DNA of 64,000 nt, from assembly GCA_016702415.1 (NCBI GenBank), contig JADJEA010000001.1:787001-851000 (forward strand), read 5' to 3'. The notes below the pieces were generated by a model. The model was given only the letters and a program-made list of their open reading frames with translations. It did no database searches and had not been told where the DNA came from. Below, piece by piece: positions 38,061 to 48,727 of this stretch (position 1 is its first letter; each line of letters begins with the position of its first letter). The translations under genes were made by a program, and so were the position numbers. This DNA is from Nostocoides sp. Lineage in GTDB: Bacteria > Actinomycetota > Actinomycetes > Actinomycetales > Dermatophilaceae.

Positions 38061-40413
38061 CGCGGGGCCGCCACGGGGAGCATCATCTCGACGACCCAGC
38101 CGCCCTGCGCCCCAGGGGCCAGGCCGAGAAGGAGCCACCGCGAGCCCGGGCGCTCGCCATCCCGGTCAACCCGAACCCGCGGAGGGAGTCCGACCTCCTC
38201 GGTCGCGAGACCGTCGTCGACGACCCTCAGCAGGACGCGATCCTCCACGCGGCGGACGTCGATGCTGATGCGAGTCGCGCGGCGCGCGTGCCGGACGGTA
38301 TTGGTCAGGGCCTCCTGCGCGATCCGGTAGACCGCGGTGTCCACGGGGGGAGGCAGTCCGCTGACTGAACCCGTGAGCGACACCTCGACCGCCGGGCTCG
38401 CGCCGGGCCGCGCCAGCCTGCAGGTCGGCCACCCCGGGAGGGGTCCGGTATGCCGCTGCGTCGCCTTCCCGCAGCACGCTCACCATCGCCTGCACTCTTC
38501 GAGGGTGCGCTTCGCCCGGCCTCGATCGTGGCGAGCGCCTGGGGCGCCCGGGTGGGCTAACCCGGGCGAGGACACCCCGGCCTGGGCCTGCACGGCGATG
38601 GCCGAGACGCGGGTGAGCCACGGTGTCGTGCAGCTCGCGGGCGAGGGCGAGGAGGCCCTCGTTGCGGATCTCCTGTCGCTGGCGCTGCCAGAGGTCGGCC
38701 CGGGAGCGAGAGACCGCAGCGAGGGCGACGAAGAGGGAGCACGAAGAGGCTCCCGCCGACCACCTCCGCGAGGGCAGCGGACGCGGCATACATCCCCAGC
38801 GCCACGACCGCAGCGAACACCAGCCCGATGGGGCCATCTCGCGACCCGACCCCAGCGGACGAGCGCGAAGAGCAGGATGAGGATGACCAACATCGAGGAC
38901 GGCCTGAGGTCAGCTGCTGGTGGCCAGCGCCAGACGGCGATGCGCGAGGTCTCACCGGAGCGGGTCGCGATCATCGACATCGACGCCCACCACGGCAATG
39001 GCACCCAGGCGATCTTCACGACCGCGCGGTCGTCTACGGTTCGGTGCATGTCGACCCGGGCCGCGGGTGGTTCCCGCACTTCGGCGGGGTTCGCCGACGA
39101 GGTGGGGAGTGGCGCTGGCGAGGGCTGGAACCGGAACCTTCCGCTGCCGCGGGGTCCGGGCGACGACGCCTTTCTTGCCGGGGTCGCCGAGCTGTGTGCA
39201 CAGGCGTCCGCGCTGGGGTCCAGGCCTGGTGGTCTCCTCGGTGTCGACGCCGCCGGGAGCTGGACCTGGAGAGCCTCTGCGGGTGAGCCGCGGCGGTTTC
39301 TCGGCCGCTGGGCGCCTGCTCGCCGAGATGGGGCCGCCGACGGCTCTGGTGCAGAGGGCGGCTACCACCTGGAGACCCTCGGCCTGCTGGTGGCTGACGT
39401 CCTCGGCGGCTTCGGGTAGGGCGGGTAGCGCGGCGCACTCCACCGGTGCGAGTTGCAGCAGCGTTGCAGGGCTGCGCACGAAGTGCTACATCGCGCACAT
39501 GCCGACCATCGCCGCCCGCGACCCGCGCAACAATCACAACGCGACAGTGCTCGATGGCGTGCGCCGCGGCGAGGCGTCTATGTCGTGACGTCGCGGGTGA
39601 GCCGGTCGCGGAGCTGCGTCGACCAGCCCGGCGGCGGCGGACTCCATCCCGCGGGAGGAGGTGCTGGCCTCCTGGAGCCGACAGAGATCCGACCCGACGC
39701 TCGCCGCCGACATGGCGGATCAGCGAAGGCGGGACCGATGACCTCGACGCCCTTGGCTGACACACGTCCGGGCCCGGGGTCTCGACACCAGCGCGTCTGG
39801 ATCGCCGCCGAAGTCGGCCGACCTGTTGACCACGACCGACTTCGCCGAGGCGCTCGTGTGCGGGGTCACCATCGCCGAGCTTCAGGTGGGTGCTGGCTGC
39901 CTCGGAGAGCACGTCCCGCGCGTCGGTTGACACCCCTCGACCGCGACGGAAGTGGAGCACGAAGATGACGTCCGGCCGACCAGATTCCGCGAGGGCGGCG
40001 GAGGCGGCACACATGCCCAGCGCTACGACCGCAGCGACAAACACCAGCCCCACGGGGATCTCGCGACCCGACCCCCAGCGGACGACCGCGAAGAGCAGGA
40101 TGAGGATGACCATCATCGAGGACGGCCCGAGGTCGGGGCTCGTAGTAGCCAGCGCCAGGCCTGAGAGTAGCCCGGCGACACCGAAGCCGAGGAGGCAGGT
40201 GGCCAGCGGGTGGCTGCGGCGCCAGAGGAGCGCTTAAGATCGCGGCCATGGCCACCAGGGTGACGACCGGGCGCCACGCCAGGTCCGGGCGGGCCACACC
40301 CTCGATGAGCGCAGCCCCTCCCGAAGCCACACGAGCACCCAGTCGCTGCGGCCTACGGGCGGAGGCTCCGCAGCCCGTGGCTCGCGCCACAACACTCGCC
40401 AGAGGGCTGTCAT
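38057..40413 (-). pseudogene. Sensor histidine kinase, split by a duplicated 1-kb segment
   Basis: HisKA_3-type kinase partner of the downstream regulator. ATG 40413 starts MTALWRVLWREPR, followed by membrane helices (WRPVVTLVAMAAI, MMVILILLFAVVRWG, IPVGLVFVAAVVALGM). At about 39,958 the gene is interrupted by 38,934-39,958, a second copy of the amidohydrolase/Phd-PIN region at 50.4-51.4 kb. Kinase sequence resumes at 38,933, repeating the last 200 or so bases before the break (compare 39,960-40,160), then the phospho-acceptor box LALARELHDTVAH (38,640) and the ATPase end VYRIAQEALTNTVRHARRAT (38,320). Several frameshifts are also present. Confidence 0.8.
38934..39958 (+). repeat. Second, degraded copy of the 50,369-51,367 segment
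   Basis: Direct-orientation copy, about 1,025 bases against 999, of the 3' half of the amidohydrolase gene, the Phd antitoxin and the 5' half of the PIN toxin. The match begins at acggcgatgcgcgagg and ends at gtggagc. Differences are mostly single-base insertions and deletions with some substitutions, leaving no intact gene in this copy (for example the Phd start MPTIAARDPRNNHNATVLDG at 39,500 is shifted). It lies inside the histidine kinase gene. Confidence 0.85.
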
Positions 40414-40417
40414 CCTC

Positions 40418-40866
40418 TCAGGCTAGGGTTCCTGACGGGCGGGTCCACGTCCAGGCCGAGCGCAGGATGAACCCGAGGACGACCATCTCGAGGGCGAACC
40501 CGAGCCCGTAGTAGACGATCCACTCTCCGCCAGCGAGGTTGAAGGCCATCCAGGGGATGAGCAGAGCGGCGACGACGAGGTTGGTCGTGCGGTTGGCGCG
40601 CGGCGGCAAGGTCGTCGAGAGCAGGATCATCATCGTGGGCACGGCGGAGGCGGCGAGCGCGCTGACCGAGAAGGTCTGGGTGATGTCGAAGGTGAAGACC
40701 CTGCCGTCGAGGATGTCGCGACGGCGCCCGGCTTGTGAGAGGCCGAGGACGTCGACATAGATGTAGGGGAGCCATGAAGCTGGTCCAGGCTGCGGCGAGC
40801 TTCCAGCTGTTGAGGGACGAGCGCCTGCGCTCTGGCTGTGGGCACTGCCGTGGTGACGGTGGTCAT
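40418..40866 (-). pseudogene. DUF6326-like small membrane protein, frameshifted
   Basis: About 148 residues with four hydrophobic segments: YIYVDVLGLSQAG, FDITQTFSVSALAASAVPTM, TNLVVAALLIPWMAFNLAGG and IVYYGLGFALEMVVLGFILR. The N-terminus MTTVTTAVPTARAQALVPQQ begins at 40866, with frame changes near 40,780-40,800. The PYIYVDVLGL and DITQTF motifs fit the DUF6326 family as I recall it, of unknown function. Its stop is five bases before the histidine kinase start, so it heads a three-gene unit with the two-component system. Confidence 0.68.
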
Positions 40867-40935
40867 GGTGTTGAGTCCTTCGGGGAGAGCGAGTGTCTGA
40901 CCCCTCCACCATCGCCCGCCGGCGTCTGCCGGTCA

Positions 40936-42980
40936 TCAGTCTCCAGGCCTGGCCTGACCTGGCCGAAAGAACGAGGCCAGCACCAGAGCCATGATCTCGG
41001 CCTCGTAGTCGGCGTGCGCCCACCGCCCGGCTGGACCGGCATGGGCACCGGCACCGGTCTCGACCCGGAACAGGACATCGGCCTCCGGGCGCAGGTCGCG
41101 GCAGCCGGGCGACCCACCTGGCGCTCGTGGACGAGCACCCGCGGGTCGTGCACCGCACCGGTGACGACCAGTCGAGGCCAGGCACCCGTCGGCTCGTTCT
41201 CGTAAGGCGTGTAGGCCCGCATCCAGGCGTAGTCCTCAGGCCTGCTCGGGTCGCCCCACTCCTCCCACTCCGCCACCGTCAGCGGGATCGTGTCATCCAG
41301 CATGGAGGTGATGCAGTCGACGAAGGGCACCTCCGCGACGACGATCCGCCACAGGTCCGGGCGGGCGTTGAAGACCGCCCCTGAAGCAGCCCGCTTACCG
41401 ACAGCCGCGCGTCGCGATCCGGTCGCGATCGACCAGCCCGGCAGCGGCGAGCCCTTCGGCGACGTCGACGAGGTCGGTGAAGGTGTGCTTCTTGGCGGCC
41501 AGATGCCCCTCCTCCCACCAGCGCCGCCCGCCCTCACCGCCGCCCCTGATGTGCGGCTGCGCGTAGACCACGCCGCGGTCGAGCCACTCGGGGATGACCG
41601 GGTCCCACGCGGGCCAGTCACAGGACTCGTAGGCGCCGTACGCCCATAGGACCGCCGGGGTCGACCCGTCAAGGCGAGTGCCGTCGGCATACGCAAGAGT
41701 CACCGGGATCTGGAGACCGTCCCGGGCTGCGACCCAGCGCAGCTCGCAGTGGTATGCGGTGGCGTCGTGGCCGGGGGCCTGGGTGCGGTGGACGACGCGG
41801 GCGGGCTCCCCGTCGAAGGGGTGGAGCTCCCAGACGGTCGGCTCGATCAGGGAGGACCGACCGACGATGACCCCTCGGGCTTCTGGGTCAAGGTTGGGGC
41901 CGGCTCCAGCACCTGCTGCGAGCCTCAGAACCATTGCCGCAGAGGAGAAGTCGTCACCGGCAAAGACCTCTATCCGCGGGCGGGCCTCATGCCGCGTGCC
42001 GACCACGACATGGGAGTCGAAGGCGTCGACCGTGTCGAGTCGGTGGTCCGCCCGGCCCGGCAGCAGCTCTCTCCACGTCGGCTCACCGCTCTCCCAGTCC
42101 TTAACGGCGCACCCCACCAGCGAGAACTCGGGGTGTCGCTCGTTGGTCACGAGCAGCCAGCGGCCACCGTCCTGCCCGCGCAGGTGCTCGACGGTCTCCT
42201 CCGCCCGTGGACCCTGGGGCGGATCGGCGCCAGCGGGGCCTCGGGAACCCCGGCCGGGACGGCCCACTCCTGCACGGTCGCGCGGGAGGCGGCGGTGATG
42301 ATGATGAAGTCGCCCGACCGGGTGCGGCGCACCGTCAGCTCGAAGCGTCGGTCCTCCTCCTGCAGCACGAGCCGGTCCGGGGTCTGACCCACCCGGTGGC
42401 GCCACACCTGGTACGGCCGGTAGGTCTGGTCGTGCACGGTGTAGAGGAAGGAGCCCCCATCCGCGGCGAAGGCCCCGCCGTAGTAGGTGCGCTCGATCAC
42501 GTCGGGCAGGTCCCGACCGGTGCGCAGGTCGCGGAAGCGCAGTTCGTAGACCTCGTCCCCGGTGCGATCCACGGAGTACGCCAGGGAAGTGCCCGTCGTC
42601 GCTCACCTCGAGCACCCCGACCTCGGCGTAGTCACCGTCCTCCACCTGGAGGACGGTCTCCGGCAGGCAGCCGGGACGCCAGCGGACGTAGTGGGGTACT
42701 GCGCGCCCTCGTCGTAGCGACGTTGGTAGGTCCAGCCACCCCGGCTCAGGGGCAGCCGTCCTCCCGCGCGGGCAGGCGTCGGCGCAGCGACCGGCCGATC
42801 TCCGCCCGCAGGCCCGCGAGGAGCGGTCGCGACGTCGTATGCCGCCCGCTCGGCACTCAGGTAGGCCACCAGGTCGGGGTCCTCGTGATCGCGCATCCAG
42901 TGCCACAGGTCCTCCACCGACTCACCGTGCAGCGTGCGGACGAAGGGCCGTTTTGGCGCCCGGGGCGATGCAGCACTCAC
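40936..42980 (-). pseudogene. ptrB: Prolyl oligopeptidase / oligopeptidase B (S9), frameshifted
   Basis: Cytosolic serine peptidase of about 680 residues that cleaves short peptides. GTG 42980 gives SAASPRAPKRPFVRTLHGES, the conserved DLWHWMRDHEDPDLVAYL motif follows, then beta-propeller sequence (YSVDRTGDEVYELRFRDL region, WLLVTNERHPEFSLVGC) and the catalytic domain: AVLWAYGAYESCDWPAWDP, GVVYAQPHIRGGGEGGRRWWEEGH, and the nucleophile region DRDRIATRGC followed by LLQGAVFNARPDLWRIVVA, where the GGSAGG serine motif is damaged by an indel near 41,395. The His region lies near 41,030. Several other indels occur. It is divergent from the peptide transporter operon, suggesting shared peptide use. 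Confidence 0.85.
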
Positions 42981-43088
42981 CCCGGGGACACTAGCGCCCA
43001 CGCCTGGGCCGGGTACCGGTACGGGTAGGGGTACTAGCGCAGTAGCAGCCCCAGCGGCATACTCGCCCCCAAGACAGGAGGCTCTGAC

Positions 43089-44954
43089 GTGGCGAACCGT
43101 TTCATGCCTCGGGCACGTGCGCTGATGCTCGCCCTCGGGCTGGCCGTCCTGGTCCTGTGGACACCGGCGGCACCGGCCGAGACGACCTCCCCGAAGCGAG
43201 TCCTCACCGTCGGCATCGTCAACGACATCGACTCGCTCAACCCCCTCGTCGGCTATGTCGTCGAGGCCTACGAGGTGTGGGGGGCTGATGTACGACTCCT
43301 CACCGGCTACGGCCAGAAGGACTTCGCGGCCGTGCCCGGCCTGGCCGAGAAGTGGACGACGAGCGCCGACGGGAAAACCTGGACCTACACCATCCGCTCA
43401 GGCGTGACCTGGTCCGACGGCACCCCGCTCACGGCCCGGGACGCGGCATACACCTTCAACCGGATCAGCAACGGCTCTGCCGAGCAGACGAACTACGGCA
43501 ACTATGTCGCCAATATCGTCAAGGCTGAGGCCCCGACGACACCACCTTAGTCCTCACCACCAAAGCAGCCCACCCCGACCATGCTCCACCTCGCGGTCCC
43601 GATCCTCCCGGAGCACATCTGGACCAAGATCAGCGCGAAGCAGGTGACGACCTACAAGAACTCCCCCACCGACACGGTGAAGCCGGTCGGCTCCGGCCCC
43701 TATGTCCTCGCCGAGCGCAAGGTCGGGCAGTACGTCCGGCTGGTGGCCAACAAGACCTACTGGGCCGGCGCACCGCACATGGACGAGCTGATCTTCCGCG
43801 TCTACGCCAGCCCCGAGGCGCTCGCGCAGGCGCTGAAGAAGGGCGAGATCGATATCGCGGACAGCCTCGAGGCCAATGTCTTCGACTCCCTCAAAGGACA
43901 ACCGGGCATCACGACGCTGCGCTCGAAGTACTCGGGGTTCAACGAGATCGCCTTCAACGTCGGCGCCGCCCTCGTCGACGGGACACCGATCGGTGACGGG
44001 CACCCAGCCTTGAAGGACAAGGCCGTCCGCCTCGCTCTGGCCACGCCGTCGATCTCAACACCATCCTCGACCGGGCGGTCGGCGGGTACGGCGAGGTGGC
44101 TACTGGCGTCGTGCCGTCGATGTACAACACCTTCCACTACCGCCCCGAGACCCCCTACGCCTTCGACATCGCCACGGCCAACCAGCTCCTCGACGACGCC
44201 GGCTACCGGCGGGGCGCGGACGGCATACGAACGATGCCCGATGGCACCCGGCCCCTGCGGTTCAGGTTCTTCGCCCGAGCCGAGTCCAAGCCGTCGTAGA
44301 CCACCAGGGACTACGTCAAGGAGTGGTTCGCCCAGGTCGGGGTCCAGATCGTGCCCAAGACGATCTCCGAGGACCAGCTCACCGAGGCCGTGACCACAGG
44401 TGAGTTCGACCTCTTCGAGGTGGGGTGGGTGGTCGAGCCGGACCCGGACTTCCAGCTGTCCGTCTTCACCTGTGACCAGCGGTCCGTGCAAGGAGGGCGG
44501 AGAGATCCAGGCGGGCCCGTCCGACGGCTTCTACCGCAACCCGGCTTATGACGCGCTCTACGAGAAGCAGAAGACGCAGATCGACATCGGGGAGCGGGCT
44601 GCCACCGTCAAGGCCGCGCAGCAGCTGTTGTATGCCGACGTCCCGTACCTCGTGGAGTACTACTACGACAACCTGCAGGCGTATCGCAGCGACAAGATCG
44701 CCAATGTGGTGCACCAGCCCGAGCCCGATGGCGTCATCGTCTTCCAGTACGGCACGTACACCTACCGCTCGGTGATGACCAAGGCCGACTACGACGCGCA
44801 GCGCGGCGCCGCGGCGGGCGCCAAGGCTGCGGGGACGACGACCCGAGTCGGGCCCACACTCATCCTGCTCTCGCTCATCGCCGGGGTGCTCCTCTTCGGT
44901 GGGGGCTATGCCCTCGGGCGCCGCAACCGCCTCCTCGAAGACGTGCGCGAGTAG
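43089..44954 (+). pseudogene. Peptide-type ABC substrate-binding protein with C-terminal membrane anchor, frameshifted
   Basis: SBP_bac_5 family protein of about 620 residues. GTG 43089 has AGGAGG upstream; MPRARALMLALGLAVLVLW is a signal peptide ending APAE. Domain landmarks are LTVGIVNDIDSLNPL, AVPGLAEKWTTSADGKTWTY, VTWSDGTPLTARDAAYTFNR, then (frame changes near 43,545) VPILPEHIWTKIS, PVGSGPYVLAER, and ERAATVKAAQQLLYADVPY. Further changes lie near 44,045, 44,297 and 44,490. Unusually the C-terminus is a transmembrane helix, LILLSLIAGVLLFGGGYALG, followed by a short basic tail, so the protein is anchored at that end. The permease gene starts 2 bases after the stop. Confidence 0.85.
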
Positions 44955-44956
44955 TC

Positions 44957-45923
44957 ATGAGATGGGCGTTGCGGCAGATCGGGGCATCACTGCTCACCCT
45001 GGCGTTCGTCTTGGTGTTCAACTTCTTCCTCTTCCGGATGTTGCCGGGCGATCCGGTGCGGACCTACACCCGCGGCCGCCAGATCGATGCCGAGCAGCTG
45101 GCCGAGCTGCGCCGCTCGCTGCAGCTGGACCAGTCCCTGTGGACCCAGTTCTGGGGCTATGTCGCGAACCCGTTCAACACCGAGGTGCTCTCGGTGCAGT
45201 TCCGCCAGCCCGTCTACTCGGTGATCGGGGAGCGAGTCTGGCCCACGGTGCTGCTCGTCGGCTCCTCCACGCTGCTCGCCACGGTCATCGGGACCTGGAT
45301 CGGGATCCGCGCGGGCTGGCGCCGCGGCAGCGCCTTCGACAAGACGGCGATGACGACCTCGATCGTGCTGTATGCCATGCCGGAGTTCTGGTTGGGCATG
45401 CTGCTGCTCATCGTCTTCTCGGCGGGGGTTGGCCCCTTCCCCGGCATCTTCCCCAGCGGGGGGATGAGCTCGGTGGGCGTCACGGGGACATGGGCGCAGA
45501 TCGACGACACGATCGCGCACCTCGCGCTCCCGGCCCTCACCCTCACCCTGGCCTATCTCGCCGAGTACGCCCTGGTGATGCGCTCTTCGCTGCTCGACGA
45601 GGTGGGCGCCGACTACCTGCTTACGGCTCGGGCCACAGGACTGCGCGACGCGGTGGTCCGCCGCCTGCATGCCGTGCCCAATGCGCTCCTGCCGACTCTG
45701 CCCCTGGTCTTCCTCAACTTGGGCTTCATCATCGGCGGCGCGATCACCGTCGAGTCGGTGTTCTCGTGGCCGGGCCTCGGGCAGCTCACCTACCAGGCCC
45801 TGCGCGGCCCTGATGTGCCCTTGCTCCAGGCGATCTTCCTCGTGCTGTCCGTCGGAGTGGTGCTGGCGAACCTGCTCGCCGACCTGCTCTATGGACTGCT
45901 GGACCCGGGTGAGGCACCGGTGA
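44957..45923 (+). CDS. dppB: Peptide ABC transporter permease (DppB/OppB)
   Basis: Membrane subunit of about 321 residues. ATG 44957 starts MRWALRQIGASLLTLAFVLV, then RMLPGDPVRTYTRG, the family's P-G-D-P motif; further helices TVLLVGSSTLLATVIGTWIG, YAMPEFWLGMLLLIVFSAG; and the EAA loop DYLLTARATGLRDAVVRRLHAVPNALLP in pieces, ending LYGLLDP. A one-base deletion before 45909 removes the natural stop so that the frame reads on into the next gene; restoring it gives LLDPRVRHR and TGA at 45921-45923, overlapping the dppC start by four bases. Confidence 0.88.
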
Positions 45924-46828
45924 GGCCCGGAGGCCCGCGGCCCACGAGCCCGTCCGGCATCGCGTGGGCGCGGCGGCGGATCGCCGCGGGGCGACTGTGC
46001 CGGCGTTTCCGGGCCCAACGCCCGGGGCTGCTCGGACTGGCCGTCCTGCTCGCCTTCGTGCCGTCGCGCTCTTGGCGCCGTTGCTGGCAGCTCGGACGGG
46101 CTCCTCGTCACCAAGGCGACCGGTGACGCCCTCGCGCCGCCCAGCTCCAACGCCTGGCTCGGCACCGACGAGAACGGTCGCTCGGTGCTCACCTGCTCAT
46201 CTGGGGCTCCCGGGTGTCGCTGCTCGTGGGCCTGGCCAGCACGGCCATCTCCATCCTGCTCGGGACCCTGATCGGCATCGCCGCGGGCCACTTCAAGGGC
46301 TGGCTGGGCGAGATCTTCAACCGCGTCACGGACTGGTTCCTGGTGATCCCCTTCCTGCCGCTGGCGATCGCCCTGGCCGCGGTCCTCCAGCCGTCCCTGA
46401 CCAATGTGGTGATGGTGATCGGCGCGACCTCCTGGCCCGGGACCGCCCGACTCGTCCGTGCCCAGACCCTCGCCATCGAGGGCGGCCCTATCTCGAGCGG
46501 GCCACCGTGCTCGGCGCCTACCACTGGCGGCAGATGACACAGCACGTGCTGCCCAATGTCATGCCGCTCGTCGTCGCGAACACCATCCTCACGGTGGCGG
46601 TGGCGATCCTGTCGGAGACCACCTTGTCCTTCCTCGGCTTGGCGACCCGTCGCTCGTCTCCTGGGGCACCATGCTCGACAACGCCCAGTCGGCCGGGGCG
46701 ATCAGCTCAGCAAGTGGTGGTACGTCATCCCGCCCGGCGTCGCCGTCGTGCTCGTCGTGCTCGCCTTCATGCTCGTCGGCCGGGCGCTGGAGACGGCGCT
46801 CAACCCGAGGTCGGGTGAGGGCCAGTGA
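45920..46828 (+). pseudogene. dppC: Peptide ABC transporter permease (DppC/OppC), frameshifted
   Basis: Second permease, about 300 residues. GTG 45920 overlaps the dppB stop. Joined across frames: RFRAQRPGLLGLAVLLAFV, PPSSNAWLGTDENGRSVLT, WGSRVSLLVGLASTAISILL, VTDWFLVIPFLPLAIALAAV, the EAA loop around RATVLGAYHWRQMTQHVLPN (46,500), ILSETTLSFLGLG and WWYVIPPGVAVVLVVLAFML. Frame changes occur near 46,065, 46,190, 46,485, 46,650 and 46,705. All domains are present. It is followed immediately by the two ATPase genes, a complete Dpp-type operon. Confidence 0.85.
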
Positions 46829-47788
46829 GCCTGCTCACGATCGAGGGCCTGCGGGTCACCTACGCCACGAGCTCCGGTCCCCTCGCCGCTGTCCGGGGTG
46901 TCGACCTCACCCTGGACGCGGGCGAGGTGCTGGACTGGCCGGTGAGTCCGGCTGCGGCAAGTCGACCGTCGCCACCTCGGTGCTGCGCCTCCTGCCGTCC
47001 TCGGCCGAGGTCAGCGGTCGCATCGAGCTGGCCTACGAGAACGTCCTGGAGATGACCTGGGGCCAGCTCCGCCGGGTGCGCTGGGCGGACGCTCTCGATG
47101 GTCTTCCAGGGCGCGCTGCACTCGCTCAACCCGGTGCAGCGCGTGGATCGACAGGTCGCCGAGCCGATCGTCCTGCACGCGCGGGTCTCCGCTGCGCAGG
47201 CTCGCAGCCGGGCTCGCGCACTCCTCGGCCAGGTGGGCATCCCGGAGTCCCGCGCCGGTGACTATCCCCACCCGCTCTCCGGTGGTCAGCGGCAGCGGGT
47301 CATGATCCCATGGCCCTCGCCTGCAACCCCAAGGTCCTCATCGCCGACGAGCCGACCACCGCCCTGGATGTGATGGTCCAGGCGCAGATCCTCGACAAGC
47401 TCGCCGAGCTCGTGACCGGCCGTGAGCTCGGTGTGCTGATCATCAGCCACGACCTGTCGGTCCTGGGCACGCAGTGTGACCGATATTGGCCGTCATGTAT
47501 GCCGGGAAGGTCGTCGAGTCGGGCCCGGCCAGGTCGGTCTTCGACAGCGCACGACACCCGTACTCCGCGGGACTCTCGTGGTCTTCCCGACCATCGGCCA
47601 GGCGCAGTCGCGCTACCGACCCGGAGGTGCCCGGTGACCCTCCCGATCTCACCGAGCAGATCGTCGGGTGCGCCTTCGCCCCCCGCTGCGCCCGGGCGAG
47701 CGCCGAGTGCACCGCCGCCGAGCCGCCGCTGGACACCGTCGGGCCCCACGAGGTGGCCTGCTTCCACCCCCTGGACGGCACCCGATGA
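46825..47788 (+). pseudogene. dppD: Peptide ABC transporter ATPase (DppD/OppD), frameshifted
   Basis: About 320 residues. GTG 46825 overlaps the dppC stop (GTGA) and gives MSLLTIEGLRVTYATSSGPL, AVRGVDLTLDAGEVL. Walker A is damaged by a frame change at about 46,930 (the GESGCGKST equivalent). The middle reads MVFQGALHSLNPVQRVDRQV (Q-loop), YPHPLSGGQRQRVMI (signature), LIADEPTTALDVMVQAQILD (Walker B) and LGVLIISHDLSVLG (switch His). The C-terminus has the family's FAPRCARASAECTAAEPPL segment and CFHPLDG. Frame changes near 46,930, 47,090, 47,310 and 47,485. Confidence 0.85.
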
Positions 47789-48727
47789 CCGAGATCCTGT
47801 GCGCCGACAACGTGCACGTCAGCTTTCGACGGGGCAGCACCCGAGCCGTCGACGGAGTCACCCTGAGGGTCCGCCAGGGCGAGATCCTGGCCGTCGTCGG
47901 GGAGTCCGGGTGCGGCAAGTCGACCCTCTCCCGGGCCTTACTGGGTCTGGTCCCGGTGAGCGCCGGATCGGTTGAGTTCGAGGGCGCTCCGCTGCCCACC
48001 GCACGTGGCGCACTGCGGGCTCACCGGCGGCGGGTCCAGCTGGTGCTGCAGGACCCGACCGGGGCACTGAACCCTCGCCACAGCGTGCACGAGGCGGTCG
48101 CGGAGGGATTCGGATCCATCGAATCCCCGGGGACGAGACCGAGCTGGTGACGGCCGCCCTCGCCAAGGCCGGTCTGCGTCCGCCCGAGCGCTTCTTCCTG
48201 CGCTACCCCACGAGCTGTCGGGTGGCCAGCGCCAGCGGGTGGTCATCGCCGGGCCTTGGCGCTCGAGCCGGATGTCCTCCTCGCCGACGAGCCGGTGTCT
48301 GCGCTTGATGCGTCGGTGCGCGGCGAGATCCTGGCCCTGCTGCTCCAGCTGCGGGACACCCCTCGGCCTGACCGTCGTGGTCATCACCCATGACCTGGGC
48401 CTGGCCTGGAATGTCGCTGATCGCATCGCCGTGATGTACCTCGGGCGGATCGTCGAGCTCGGCACCGTCGAGGAGGTGCTCTCCGCCCCTCGACACCACA
48501 CCCAGGCCCTGCTCTCGGTCGTGCCCGAGATCGAGCAGCTCACCCCGGTCATCCTCTCGGGTGAGCCACCTGACGCGACGAGGATCCCGCAGGGGTGCCG
48601 CTTCCGCCCGCGCTGCCCGCTGTATGCGACGGCTGACCCCGAACTGCGCACGCGGTGCGAGCGCGAGTCACCACCAATCCTGCCCGACGCCGGGGAGCAT
48701 GCGGCGGCCTGCCACGCAGCCGACTAG
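47785..48727 (+). pseudogene. dppF: Peptide ABC transporter ATPase (DppF/OppF), frameshifted
   Basis: About 314 residues. ATG 47785 overlaps the dppD stop (ATGA). MTEILCADNVHVSFRRGSTR is followed by an intact Walker A VVGESGCGKSTLSRALLG and Q-loop QLVLQDPTGALNP. Then the frame shifts near 48,130 and 48,210, leaving the signature and Walker B regions (LADEPVSALDASVR) in other frames. VVVITHDLGLAWNVADRIAV and the oligopeptide-transporter tail GCRFRPRCPLYATADPEL end it. Its TAG stop overlaps the stop codon of the convergent aminopeptidase, so no terminator separates them. Confidence 0.85.

Noticed and set aside
44987..46540. Minus-strand 517-codon open frame over dppBC
   Set aside because: Shadow of the permease genes, rich in Arg, Glu, Gln and His with no domain; the plus strand has clear permease helices.
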